Below are positions 17,732-26,379 of a stretch of 60,915 nt of DNA, piece by piece (position 1 is the stretch's first letter; each line of letters opens with the position of its first letter). The notes beneath the pieces were generated by a model. The model was given only the letters and a program-made list of their open reading frames with translations. It was not told the DNA's origin and did not search any database. This stretch comes from Rhizobium freirei PRF 81 (GTDB taxonomy: Bacteria; Pseudomonadota; Alphaproteobacteria; Rhizobiales; Rhizobiaceae). The DNA lies in NCBI RefSeq assembly GCF_000359745.1, contig NZ_AQHN01000004.1, forward strand, positions 1 through 60,915. The letters are read 5' to 3'. The translations under genes were made by a program, and so were the position numbers.

Positions 17732-18484
17732 ATGCGTATTGTCCTTATCAAGGCCGTTCTGACCGGTCTCATGTCTCTCATGGCCTCCCTGGCAATCTGC
17801 TTCAGCGTCGTTCCGCTTCTCGGCGGTCAGGTCGATGGCGCCGGTTTGGCGATGGCCATTCTTTGCCCGCTTGTGATCGCCATCCCGGCTTCGGCCGTTC
17901 ATTTTCATCATTCGGAGAAGCTGCGGCGGGCCGAGTCTATCGCTTCAAGCGCGGTCATGGAGCTTGCCAGGGCCTATGAAGAGCTGCGGCTGCAATCACG
18001 CCTGGATGGGCTGACAGGCGTTCTCAACCGCCAGACCTTTCAAAGAGAGCTGGCCGGTGCCAGTAAGATGGGTGCGTCCGGAGGGCTGTTGTTTCTCGAC
18101 CTCGACCATTTCAAGTCCATCAACGACCGATATGGACATGCCACCGGCGACGAAGTCTTGCGGAAGGCAGGGCAGGTGTTGAACGCCCATTGCGGTAGCC
18201 GCGACATAGTTGGCCGATTGGGAGGTGAGGAGTTCGTGCTTTTCTTCGGGGATATGGCCGCCGGAGACATGTTCGAGCGCTGCGAGGAGATCAGGCTCGC
18301 CATCGCACGTTTGGACGTCCGTGCTCTTTCGGGAGCGATCGTGCGCGTTTCCGCAAGCATCGGCGCGGTCTACTGCGAAGCAGGCTTTGACGCGGAAAGC
18401 AGCCTTGGCGCGGCAGACAGGAACCTCTATGCCGCGAAGGCAAGCGGCAGAAACACGGTCGCCTTCGCCGGTTCCGATATATGA
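17732..18484 (+). CDS. Membrane-bound diguanylate cyclase (GGDEF domain)
   Basis: A 250-residue inner-membrane protein. Two N-terminal helices (about residues 4-25 and 35-55) and a short coiled linker (AYEELRLQSRLDGLTGVLNRQTF) precede a GGDEF domain. The active site is RLGGEEFVLFF near residue 163, with the metal and substrate residues of LFLDLDHFKSINDRYGHATGDEVL also present. It should make cyclic di-GMP from GTP. The inhibitory RxxD site is missing: the residue three before the aspartate is G (CGSRD-IVGRL-GGEEF). The start is uncertain; ATG at 17732 gives a natural N-terminus, GTG at 17708 is an alternative, and neither has a strong ribosome site. Confidence 0.85.
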   Translation: MRIVLIKAVLTGLMSLMASLAICFSVVPLLGGQVDGAGLAMAILCPLVIAIPASAVHFHHSEKLRRAESIASSAVMELARAYEELRLQSRLDGLTGVLNRQTFQRELAGASKMGASGGLLFLDLDHFKSINDRYGHATGDEVLRKAGQVLNAHCGSRDIVGRLGGEEFVLFFGDMAAGDMFERCEEIRLAIARLDVRALSGAIVRVSASIGAVYCEAGFDAESSLGAADRNLYAAKASGRNTVAFAGSDI

Positions 18485-18743
18485 TGGGCACGCTGCTGCC
18501 TCGGAAAGCCGGCAGCGCATCCTCATGGCTGAATGCTTTTGATGTGTGGCAGCGGTGAGCTTTCGGACTTGTCGTCATGTGGCAGCGAAGTTCTCTTGCC
18601 GATCAGACGGTCCGGTCACGGATGGCTTGGAAAAGCGGCCGTCAAGGACAATTCATGATTGTGGTGGTGCGATTGATTGCATTTGCAGTAATGCGTGGAA
18701 TATATTTCTGACATTTGCGCGCCGACGATTCCAGTGGGGCATA

Positions 18744-19046
18744 ATGAGTGGCATTCTGAAGCTGACTGCGGCTGGCGCCCTTATGATGGTAGTCGCCAGT
18801 GGCGCGCTGAACAGATGGCCGCTCGATGCCGAGCGCGAGGCCGATGGCTTGCAGAAGCAAATGACCGATTGCGATCAGAGTATCGATGCCTTGATGCGAT
18901 ACCACGATGGCGAAGCGGAAGCGGCCAGGGGAGATCGCCGTGTGGTCGAAGGCAAGGTGAAGATCTGTCTGTTCGAGCTCAAGAACTACTTTTATGTGAC
19001 TGTAGCCAGAACGAGGCTCAAGGCGCGCAGAATTTCGAGCTTTTGA
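18744..19046 (+). CDS. Small hypothetical protein with N-terminal membrane or signal segment
   Basis: A 100-residue protein of unknown family. Residues 1-25 (MSGILKLTAAGALMMVVASGAL) look like a signal anchor. The rest is charged and probably helical (DAEREADGLQKQMTDCDQSIDALMRYHDGEAEA), with two cysteines and a basic end. The ribosome site before ATG (GTGGGGCATA) is weak. It follows the diguanylate cyclase by 259 bp, so it may be transcribed alone. Coding status is moderately supported by composition only. Confidence 0.4.
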   Translation: MSGILKLTAAGALMMVVASGALNRWPLDAEREADGLQKQMTDCDQSIDALMRYHDGEAEAARGDRRVVEGKVKICLFELKNYFYVTVARTRLKARRISSF

Positions 19047-19224
19047 TCGCGGGTCGGCGTCGCATGGGGCAGCGATCCGCGACGATTTGGGGATCGAATG
19101 CGGTGGCGTGGAAGAACTGGCGATCCGTCTGCGGGCGCTCAGGTACTGAACCTGTCGCCAGACCCTGCCTTATGATTGATCCCCATTTATTTCGGGATGC
19201 TCCGTTCTATCGGATTGCGTGGCC

Positions 19225-21630
19225 TCACGCCGCGCTGACACCTATCGGCGAGGTCGCATCGGCGCGCATCAGTGCTTCCGCGGCCTCGATGATCGCGTGG
19301 GTGTCGATGCCGAAATGGGCGTAGAGATCGGCAATCGTGCCGGTCTGCCCAAAGTGCTCGACGCCGAGCGACACAGTTCTGTGACCCTGCACGGAGCCGA
19401 GCCAGCCAAGCGTTGCCGGATGGCCGTCCGTAACGGTGATCAGGTTGACGGTGCGGGAAACGCTGCCAAGCATCGCTTCGATATGGCTACGGGCACCGAT
19501 ATGACCGTGGCGACGGGCGCGTTGCGCCGCCGTCCAGCCTGCATTCAGCCGATCGGCCGACGTGACTGCCAGTACCGCCACATCGCCATAGACTTCTGCC
19601 ATGCTCCCCGCCGCCATCAGCACCTCCGGCGCGATGCAGCCTTGATAGGCAAGCACGACACGGGTACGGGCGGAAGGCTTGCGCAGCCAGTAGGCTCCGT
19701 CGATCACGCCTTGCCGGAAGGTAGCGTCTTCACGGCGCAAGGCTATTTGTTCCAGCGGCCTCGTCGTCAGGCGCAGATAGATCGAACCGCCGGTTTCGTC
19801 ACGAAGCCAGGTGCGCGGGTCGTGCGTCGCATCGCCATCGCGCTGCATGTAGTCGAAGGCCCAGTCCATGATGACGGAGAGTTCGTCGAGATAGGCAGGC
19901 TCGAAGCTCGCCAACCCGTCCTGGCTCATGCCGATCAGCTGCGAGCCGATCGACTGGTGCGCGCCGCCTTCGGGCGCGAGCGTCACGCCCGAAGGCGTAC
20001 CGACGATCATGAAACGCGCATCCTGATAGCAGGCATAGTTCAGCGCATCGAGGCCGCGTGCTACGAAGGGGTCGTAGACGGTGCCGATCGGCAAAAGCCG
20101 TTCGCCGAACAGTGAGTGCGAGAGGCCGGCGGCCCCAAGCAGCAGGAAGAGGTTCATCTCGGCGATGCCGAGCTCGATATGCTGGCCGGCCGGTCCGAAT
20201 TCCCATTTTTGCGCTGACGGCACGCGTTCGTCGCGGAACGTATCGGCCAGCTGTTCGCGGGCGAAGAGGCCGCGACGATTGACCCAGGGGCCAAGATTGG
20301 TCGAGACGGTGACGTCGGGCGCCATGGTGACGATACGTGCGGAAAGCGCGTCATTGCGTTGCGCAAGCGCATCCAGGATTTTGCCGAAGCCGGCTTGCGT
20401 CGACAATTCGCGATCGTCGAGGAAGACCGGCCCGGGCGATGGCAGCGCCGGAGCACTGAGGCGCCGCTTGCCCGCGGCAAAGAAGGGGATCGCCTTGAGG
20501 AACTTGCTGACGGCGTCCGGCGAGCGGGTCGCGCCGAATTTCTCCCATTCCTCCCCCGGTTTGACGCCGATGCGGGTCTGGAAGGCTTCCATCTGCGCCT
20601 TGGTCATCAAGCCGGCATGATTGTCCTTGTGGCCGGCAAGCGGTGTGCCCCAGCCTTTGATCGTATAGGCGAGGAAGACCGTCGGCCGGTCATGATTGAT
20701 GCTCTCGAAGGTGTCGACCAGCGTCTCCAGGCAATGACCGCCGAGATTGTTCATGAGGTCGGAGAGCTGTTCGTCGCTGCGGGCGGCGAGAAGCTCGGCG
20801 ACGCCCGCCTCCGAACCGATTTCGTCGCTGAGGCGCTTGCGCCAGGCGCTGCCGCCCTGGAAGGTCAGCGCGGAATAGAGCTGGTTCGGGCAACGGTCGA
20901 TCCAGACGCGCAGTGCTTCGCCGCCGGGCTCCTTGAAGGCGGCCTGCTGAAGCGCGCCATATTTCAGCACCTTCACGTCCCACCCAAAGGCGGTGAAAAT
21001 GCCTTCGATGCGTTGCCACAATCCCTCACGCACCACGCCGTCCAGGCTCTGGCGGTTATAGTCGATCACCCACCATGTATTGCGCAGATCGTGTTTCCAG
21101 CCTTCCTGCAGGCATTCGTAGATATTTCCCTCGTCCAGCTCGGCATCGCCAACCAGAGCGATCATCCGGCCCGCCGGACGATCCTTCGACCACGACTTGG
21201 CGGCGATATAGTCTTGCACGATCGAGGCAAAAGCGGTGATCGCAACACCGAGGCCGACGGAGCCGGTGGAAAAATCGACGTCGTCGATGTCCTTCGTGCG
21301 GCTCGGATAGGATTGTGCGCCGCCGAAGCCGCGGAAATTCTGCAGCTTCTCCCGTGTCTGGTTGCCCATCAGATACTGGATACCGTGGAAGACGGGCGAG
21401 GCATGCGGTTTGACGGCGACGCGATCCTCCGGCCGCAAGATGTGGAAGTAGAGGGCCGTCATGATCGAGACCAGCGATGCGGACGAGGCCTGATGCCCGC
21501 CGACCTTCACCTCTCCCTTTTCGCGCAAGTGATTGGCATTGTGGATCATCCAGCATGCGTGCCACAGAGCCTGCCGCTCCAAATCCTTCAGGCATTCCAG
21601 CTTTGCTGGCGTCAAGGACGCTCCACCCAT
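19225..21630 (-). CDS. AceE-like homodimeric E1 dehydrogenase / transketolase-family protein
   Basis: An 801-residue thiamine-diphosphate enzyme of the homodimeric pyruvate dehydrogenase E1 (AceE) / transketolase family. Visible parts are VKVGGHQASSASLVSIMTALYFHILRPED near residue 41, HASPVFHGIQYLMGN, the ThDP-binding block VGDAELDEGNIYECLQEGWKHDLRNTWWVIDYNRQSLDG near 175-215, and TIKGWGTPLAGHKDNHAGLM. Rhizobia make their main pyruvate dehydrogenase from separate PdhA and PdhB subunits, so this is probably an accessory E1 for a particular 2-oxo acid. No E2 or E3 gene is adjacent. It is divergent from the Lrp gene at 21763, which likely controls it. Confidence 0.85.
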   Translation of the reverse strand: MGGASLTPAKLECLKDLERQALWHACWMIHNANHLREKGEVKVGGHQASSASLVSIMTALYFHILRPEDRVAVKPHASPVFHGIQYLMGNQTREKLQNFRGFGGAQSYPSRTKDIDDVDFSTGSVGLGVAITAFASIVQDYIAAKSWSKDRPAGRMIALVGDAELDEGNIYECLQEGWKHDLRNTWWVIDYNRQSLDGVVREGLWQRIEGIFTAFGWDVKVLKYGALQQAAFKEPGGEALRVWIDRCPNQLYSALTFQGGSAWRKRLSDEIGSEAGVAELLAARSDEQLSDLMNNLGGHCLETLVDTFESINHDRPTVFLAYTIKGWGTPLAGHKDNHAGLMTKAQMEAFQTRIGVKPGEEWEKFGATRSPDAVSKFLKAIPFFAAGKRRLSAPALPSPGPVFLDDRELSTQAGFGKILDALAQRNDALSARIVTMAPDVTVSTNLGPWVNRRGLFAREQLADTFRDERVPSAQKWEFGPAGQHIELGIAEMNLFLLLGAAGLSHSLFGERLLPIGTVYDPFVARGLDALNYACYQDARFMIVGTPSGVTLAPEGGAHQSIGSQLIGMSQDGLASFEPAYLDELSVIMDWAFDYMQRDGDATHDPRTWLRDETGGSIYLRLTTRPLEQIALRREDATFRQGVIDGAYWLRKPSARTRVVLAYQGCIAPEVLMAAGSMAEVYGDVAVLAVTSADRLNAGWTAAQRARRHGHIGARSHIEAMLGSVSRTVNLITVTDGHPATLGWLGSVQGHRTVSLGVEHFGQTGTIADLYAHFGIDTHAIIEAAEALMRADATSPIGVSAA

Positions 21631-21690
21631 CGTCAGCTCTCTCCCATATCTCAGACTTTCCGAAATGCTACACCCGAATTCGAGGTTAAA

Positions 21691-21708
21691 TTGGTCTCAG
21701 TTGACCAA
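21691..21708. promoter_or_regulatory. Dyad between E1 gene and Lrp gene
   Basis: TTGGTC and GACCAA face each other across TCAGTT in the 132-bp divergent region; flanking A and T bases extend the symmetry with one mismatch. This is the likely operator of the neighbouring Lrp protein. Confidence 0.45.
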
Positions 21709-21762
21709 ATTTAGAGAAAATGCGAAATCCTCTTTCGAAAATGCATCAATTCCCGGTCAAAC

Positions 21763-22257
21763 ATGCCTACGTCAAAACCTTCCCTCGATACGGCCACCAT
21801 TCGAATCCTCGATCTGTTGCAGCAGAATGCCGAAATGAGCATTTCCGAACTGGCGGAAGCGACAGGCCTTTCGGCCTCGCCCTGCTGGCGACGTGTCAAC
21901 GATCTGAAGGAGAGCGGCGTCATCAAAGGGTCGGTGGCGCTGGTCGACGCGCAATCCCTGGGGCTGGCGGTCAACGTCTTCGTGCAGGTCTCGCTGAAGC
22001 AGCAGGACCGGGAATCGCTCGACGTATTCAACGCTGCCATCAAGACCAAGCCGGAAATCGTCGAATGCTACCTGATGACGGGAGAAGCGGATTACATGCT
22101 GCGTGTGGTGGTCGAGGACTTGATGAAATTCCAGGCGCTCGTGGTCGATTTCCTCACCCGCATTCCGGGCGTTGCCAATATCCGCTCGAGCTTCGCGCTC
22201 AGCCAGATCAAATATACGACGGCGCTGCCGACCGACCATCTCAAAGCCAAGTCATAG
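21763..22257 (+). CDS. Lrp/AsnC family transcriptional regulator
   Basis: A 164-residue Lrp/AsnC regulator. The N-terminal winged HTH is at about residues 8-55 (TATIRILDLLQQNAEMSISELAEATGLSASPCWRRVNDLKESGVIKG) and the C-terminal RAM ligand/oligomerisation domain at about 75-150 (VFVQVSLKQQDRESLDVFNAAI... ECYLMTGEADYMLRVVVEDL). The SPCWRR recognition helix is typical of the Bkd/Lrp branch. It is divergent from the AceE-like gene, and a TTGGTC dyad lies between them. Control by a branched-chain amino or oxo acid is a reasonable guess. Confidence 0.92.
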   Translation: MPTSKPSLDTATIRILDLLQQNAEMSISELAEATGLSASPCWRRVNDLKESGVIKGSVALVDAQSLGLAVNVFVQVSLKQQDRESLDVFNAAIKTKPEIVECYLMTGEADYMLRVVVEDLMKFQALVVDFLTRIPGVANIRSSFALSQIKYTTALPTDHLKAKS

Positions 22258-22370
22258 TACTGAGCTCGCTCGGCATGGCGCATCCAGTTCGCCGGCGATC
22301 ACATGCTGTGTGTTGAAGCCACCGGGAATTGCACCGGTCTTATCCCGGCCACCAGCTGATAATATTCGGG

Positions 22371-22811
22371 CTATCGCGACTCGCGGTCGATATCGCGGCG
22401 CAGCACCACGGCCGTCGTGATGTCCTCCACCGTCTCATGGCTGGCGATCAGGTCGCGGACCTGGTTGAGGTCGTTGATGGATGCGGCTTCCAATTCGACA
22501 ACGAGGTCGAGCTGGCCGCTCACGGATGAGACGCGGCGTACCTCGGTGTGACGTGCAAGCAGGTCAAGCAGGTGGAGCGCCGGTGTGCGCTTGAGGCTGA
22601 CGAGTAGGATCGCCCGGATGACATTGGCGTCGATTTCGCCGATGTCGGCGCGATAGCCCCTGATGACGCCGCTGCGCTCGAGATTGGTAACGCGCTCGCT
22701 CGTGGCGCTCCTCGACAGCCCGATCCTGCCGGCTAGAGCTTTCACCGCGATACGCGCTTCCTTTGACAGGATTTCGAGTATTTCGCGATCTTTGGCGTCC
22801 AGGTCACGCAT
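22371..22811 (-). CDS. Lrp/AsnC family transcriptional regulator (second)
   Basis: A 146-residue Lrp/AsnC regulator with an N-terminal winged HTH (DAKDREILEILSKEARIAVKALAGRIGLSRSATSERVTNLERSGVIRG) and a RAM domain (AILLVSLKRTPALHLLDLLARHTEVRRVSSVSGQLDLVVELEA). I start it at 22811; the open frame continues upstream to 22928, but that stretch encodes three copies of a tandem DNA repeat (SCRIEQ...SCRIEP), which is regulatory DNA rather than protein. It is divergent from the kinase/aminotransferase fusion gene and is its most likely regulator. Confidence 0.9.
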   Translation of the reverse strand: MRDLDAKDREILEILSKEARIAVKALAGRIGLSRSATSERVTNLERSGVIRGYRADIGEIDANVIRAILLVSLKRTPALHLLDLLARHTEVRRVSSVSGQLDLVVELEAASINDLNQVRDLIASHETVEDITTAVVLRRDIDRESR

Positions 22812-22849
22812 GGTCTTCTCGCTTCGAGGCCGAACGTCTGCCGGCCTAT

Positions 22850-22912
22850 TCCGACAGTGTGCCGGTTCGATCCGACAGGATACTTGTTCGATCCGGCAGG
22901 AAACTTGATGCC
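22850..22912. repeat. Three tandem 21-bp repeats (probable Lrp operator array)
   Basis: Three head-to-tail copies of 21 bp begin at 22850, 22871 and 22892. Each starts TCCGACAG or TCCGGCAG, and copies one and two end GTTCGA. The period equals two turns of DNA, so all three present the same face. The array fills the space between the second Lrp gene and the fusion gene, matching the way Lrp proteins bind phased sites. Confidence 0.7.
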
Positions 22913-22971
22913 TGAAAACCGATTGCATGCCAAGCTATTGGAAAGAAAAATAGCTTGGAAAAACAACAACT

Positions 22972-25900
22972 ATGACAGATCTCTCCCATCCGGCTCCTCA
23001 ACTGTCCGCAGGCGATGCCGAAAAGCTCGCCAAAGAAATATTTGGCGTCGCCGCCAAGGCTTCAGCACTCGATAGCGAGCGTGACCGCAACTACCGTCTG
23101 AAGACGGAAACCGATGACGGCTGGATCCTGAAGATCGTCAACTCCAGCGAGCCGAAGGTCGAAAGCGAATTCCAGACCGCTCTTCTGCACCATCTTGCCC
23201 GCGCCAATTCGAAGCTTGTGGTTCCGCATCTGAAGCCGAGCCTCTCGGGCGATTTTCTGGCCTCCACGGTAGCCTCGAACGGCGAGACGCACGCCCTGCG
23301 CCTGGTCGGCTGGCTGGCTGGGACGCCGCTTGCGCAGGTCGGTAGAACGCTCGACCTGATGCGCAGCCTCGGCCGGTCGCTCGGAGAGCTCGATCGGGCG
23401 CTGCAGGGTTTTATCCATCCAGGCGCGTTGCGCGAGCTCGATTGGGATCTGCGCCATGCGGCGCGGGCGCGTTCGCGCCTGCATTTTGTCCGCGACGCCG
23501 AGAAGCGGACGCTCCTGGGGCGCTTCATCGAGCGTTTCGAAACCCTCGTCGAGCCCAGGCTCTCGGGGCTGCGGGCGCAGGTCATCCACAATGATGCCAA
23601 CGACTGGAATGTTCTGGTCGATGAGCATGACAATCAAAGAATCTCGGGCCTCATCGATTTCGGCGACGCCGTCCACACCGTCCTGATCGCAGAAGTTGCC
23701 ATTGCCTGCGCTTACTCGATCCTGGATATGGAGGATCCGATCGGTGCGGCGGCGGCTCTGGTTTCCGGCTTCCATGAACAATATCCGCTGCAGGCGGAAG
23801 AGATCGACATCCTGTTCGACCTCATCGCCATGCGCCTGGTGACGAGCGTCACCTTCTCCGCTTCGCGTCACGATCAGACCGGTGACAATCCATATCTTGC
23901 GATCAGCGAGGCGCCGGCTTGGCGTCTGCTCGAAAAGATGGATGCCATGAACCCGCGTTTTGCCACAGCCATTCTGCGCAAGGCGTGCGGCTTCGATGCG
24001 GTTGATGGTGCCGGCGCGGTCCGCCGCTGGATTTCCGACCACAGGAAGAGCTTTGCCGATATCGTCCGTCCTGCGGCTGCCACGATGAGCAAGGCGATCG
24101 TCCCTTACGGCGACGCGTCGCATGTCATGACCGTTGCCTCGGCCGAACAGCGTCCGCAGGAGGCGACCGAATGGTGGACGGACTTCGCCGAACAACACAG
24201 GATCGAACTCGGCGTCGGGTCGTGGGGCGAAAAAAGAACCGTCTACACGGATAAGGCCTTTGAATCGCGCTTCATCGAGGGCCAGCGCCGCATCCATCAC
24301 CTCGGCGTCGATCTGTTCATGCCCGCCGGAACGCCTCTTTACACTCCGGTGGCAGGCACTGTCAGAAGCGTCGAGATCGAACACGAGCCGCTTGGCTATG
24401 GCGGCCTCATCGCGCTCGAACATGCCCCCGAAGGCTGCCTGCCCTTCGTGACCCTTTGGGGGCACATGGCGCATGAGGCGCTCACCCGGCTGACGCCGGG
24501 CCAGCGCTTGGAAGCCGGTGATCTCGTTGGCTATATGGGCGACATTCACGAAAACGGCGGCTGGACTCCGCATCTCCACTTCCAGATTTCGACCGATACC
24601 GCGTTGACGGCGACAGAGATCCTGGGCGTTGGTGAAACCGCCTATCTCGATGTCTGGGCCGAACTCTTCCCGGATGCGTCGGCGCTTGCCGGTCTGCCGC
24701 CCGAGACCTTTGTTCAGGATGGTCGAACGAGGGAAGAGCTGGTGGCCAAGCGCAAAGAGCTGCTGCTGCCCAATCTCTCGATCTCCTATTCCGAGCCGAT
24801 CAAATTCGTTCGCGGCGACGGCGTCTGGCTGATCGACAATTACGGCAGAGCCTATCTCGATTGCTTCAACAATGTCTGCCATCTCGGACATGCGCATCCC
24901 GACATCGTCGAAGCGCTTTCTCGCCAGGCCAAGCTGCTCAACACCAATACGCGCTACCTGCACGACAATATCGTCGAATACGCCGAGCGCCTGACCGCGA
25001 CATTGCCCGAAGGCTTGTCGGTGGCATCCTTTGCCTGCTCGGGAAGCGAGGCGAATAGCCTGATGCTTCGCATGGCGCGCAACCATACCGGACGCAACGA
25101 CGCGATCGTCGTCGACTGGGCCTATCACGGCACGACGCAGGAGCTGATCGATCTCAGCCCCTACAAATACAAGCGCAAGGGCGGCAAAGGCCGTCCGGAT
25201 CATGTCCATGAAGCCGTCATCCCGGATAGCTATCGCGCCCCGGAAGAATGGCTGGCGGAAGAGCATGGCAAGCGCTTTGCCGAAAGCGTCGCCGAACAGA
25301 TTGAAGGCATGCGAAAAAAAGGGCGGGCTCCCGCGTTCTTCCTGGCGGAATCGATCCCGAGCGTTGCCGGCCAGGTCTTCTTTCCGGACGGGTATCTGAA
25401 GGAAGTCTATGCCATGGTGCGGGCGGCGGGCGGCCTCTGCCTTGCCGACGAAGTGCAGGTCGGTTTCGGCCGCGTCGGCAGCCATTGGTGGGCTTTCGAA
25501 ACCCAGGGCGTGGTTCCGGACATTGTCTCCATGGGCAAGCCGATCGGAAACGGCCATCCGATGTCGGCAATCGTCACGACGCGCGAGGTGGCAGACAGCT
25601 TCAACAACGGCATGGAATATTTCAACACCTTTGCCGGCAATCCGGTTTCCTGTGCGGTAGGACTCGCTGTCCTTGACGTGATCGAGCGGGACAAGCTGCG
25701 GGACAACGCATTCAATGTCGGCAACTATCTGCTCGATGGCTTCCGCAAGATGCAGGATCGCTTCGACATTATCGGCGACGTTCGCGGCCTCGGCCTCTTC
25801 CTCGGAATAGAGCTGGTTACCGACCGGAAGACAAAGGCGCCGGCAACGGATCTCGCCCGAAAGATCAATGATGGCGCCAGAGCGCGCGGCATTCTGATGG

Positions 25901-26019
25901 GGACGGAGGGGCCGCACGATAACGTCCTGAAGATGCGTCCATCCATGATCTTCAACCGGACAAATGCCGATCATCTGCTCGATGTCCTGAGCGCGAGTTT
26001 CGAGGCTGCACTGAGGTAA
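22972..26019 (+). CDS. Kinase (APH fold) / M23-like / class III aminotransferase fusion protein
   Basis: A 1015-residue three-part protein. Residues 1 to about 340 are an APH/hydroxylysine-kinase-like phosphotransferase with catalytic HNDANDWN near 206 and IDFGD near 226. About 420-560 is an M23 (LytM-like) fold retaining both metal motifs, HHLGVD near 441 and HLHF near 533. About 590-1015 is a class III PLP-dependent enzyme with GSEANSLMLRMAR, ADEVQVGFGRVG near 826 and the PLP lysine in GKPIGNGHP near 854. In animals the kinase and the PLP enzyme are separate: hydroxylysine kinase and 5-phosphohydroxylysine or ethanolamine-phosphate phospho-lyase. Phosphorylation followed by phosphate elimination is therefore likely. 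An amino-acid importer operon follows. Confidence 0.9.
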   Translation: MTDLSHPAPQLSAGDAEKLAKEIFGVAAKASALDSERDRNYRLKTETDDGWILKIVNSSEPKVESEFQTALLHHLARANSKLVVPHLKPSLSGDFLASTVASNGETHALRLVGWLAGTPLAQVGRTLDLMRSLGRSLGELDRALQGFIHPGALRELDWDLRHAARARSRLHFVRDAEKRTLLGRFIERFETLVEPRLSGLRAQVIHNDANDWNVLVDEHDNQRISGLIDFGDAVHTVLIAEVAIACAYSILDMEDPIGAAAALVSGFHEQYPLQAEEIDILFDLIAMRLVTSVTFSASRHDQTGDNPYLAISEAPAWRLLEKMDAMNPRFATAILRKACGFDAVDGAGAVRRWISDHRKSFADIVRPAAATMSKAIVPYGDASHVMTVASAEQRPQEATEWWTDFAEQHRIELGVGSWGEKRTVYTDKAFESRFIEGQRRIHHLGVDLFMPAGTPLYTPVAGTVRSVEIEHEPLGYGGLIALEHAPEGCLPFVTLWGHMAHEALTRLTPGQRLEAGDLVGYMGDIHENGGWTPHLHFQISTDTALTATEILGVGETAYLDVWAELFPDASALAGLPPETFVQDGRTREELVAKRKELLLPNLSISYSEPIKFVRGDGVWLIDNYGRAYLDCFNNVCHLGHAHPDIVEALSRQAKLLNTNTRYLHDNIVEYAERLTATLPEGLSVASFACSGSEANSLMLRMARNHTGRNDAIVVDWAYHGTTQELIDLSPYKYKRKGGKGRPDHVHEAVIPDSYRAPEEWLAEEHGKRFAESVAEQIEGMRKKGRAPAFFLAESIPSVAGQVFFPDGYLKEVYAMVRAAGGLCLADEVQVGFGRVGSHWWAFETQGVVPDIVSMGKPIGNGHPMSAIVTTREVADSFNNGMEYFNTFAGNPVSCAVGLAVLDVIERDKLRDNAFNVGNYLLDGFRKMQDRFDIIGDVRGLGLFLGIELVTDRKTKAPATDLARKINDGARARGILMGTEGPHDNVLKMRPSMIFNRTNADHLLDVLSASFEAALR

Positions 26020-26046
26020 CTCCTGAAACAACGGCAGGCCGCCTTC

Positions 26047-26098
26047 AAGACCGCATTCCCTTTCCAGCAAGGATCGGGAATGCGGTCTTTTCTTTTGT
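26047..26098 (+). terminator. Rho-independent terminator after the fusion gene
   Basis: A perfect 14-base stem (AAGACCGCATTCCC at 26047-26060 with GGGAATGCGGTCTT at 26076-26089) encloses a 15-base loop and is followed by TTTTCTTTT. It ends the fusion-gene transcript, so the importer genes at 26380 need their own promoter. Confidence 0.85.
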
Positions 26099-26258
26099 GC
26101 CGGTTTGACGCCGGGCTGCGCAGCTGCCGTCCCGGCAAGCCAGCTTTGCTCAGTGGGGCATGCGGCAATGCGACTTCCAATTCGCCTTTGGCTTCATTCG
26201 GAGGCCAATCGGGCGGGGAAAAGGGCCGGGCGACATAATGCCGGTCGATTCCGGCAAT

Positions 26259-26277
26259 GTGTCAGGTACGCTGACAC
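26259..26277. promoter_or_regulatory. Perfect dyad upstream of amino-acid ABC operon
   Basis: GTGTCAG and CTGACAC face each other across GTACG, about 100 bp before the binding-protein start. Just upstream is GTCGATTCCGGCA, which resembles the junction of the 21-bp repeats near the Lrp gene (GTTCGATCCGGCA). Control of this operon by the same Lrp protein is possible. The rest of the 26020-26379 gap holds the terminator and no gene. Confidence 0.4.
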
Positions 26278-26379
26278 CTTGCTTGGTGCTTGCCCGAAAT
26301 GGCTATGCAAAACTCTGTTCGGTGAAGGTTGCTGGGAAACCGACAAAACCAAACAAAATACCAACAGAGGAAGCCTGAC

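Noticed and set aside
18495..18516. Terminator after the diguanylate cyclase gene
   Set aside because: Only six paired bases and no T-run.
18546..18743. N-terminal extension of the small hypothetical protein
   Set aside because: Cysteine-rich, unlike the rest, and no start signal; ATG at 18744 gives a normal hydrophobic leader.
22850..22912. CRISPR-like array
   Set aside because: The three repeats are directly adjacent with no spacers and no cas genes; a promoter operator array explains them.
22812..22928. N-terminal extension of the second Lrp protein
   Set aside because: It only translates the tandem DNA repeats; the HTH begins right after ATG at 22811.
23062..26070. A 1002-codon open frame on the reverse strand opposite the fusion gene
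   Set aside because: Its translation has no recognisable domain and mirrors high-GC codon bias; the forward frame has three complete enzyme domains.
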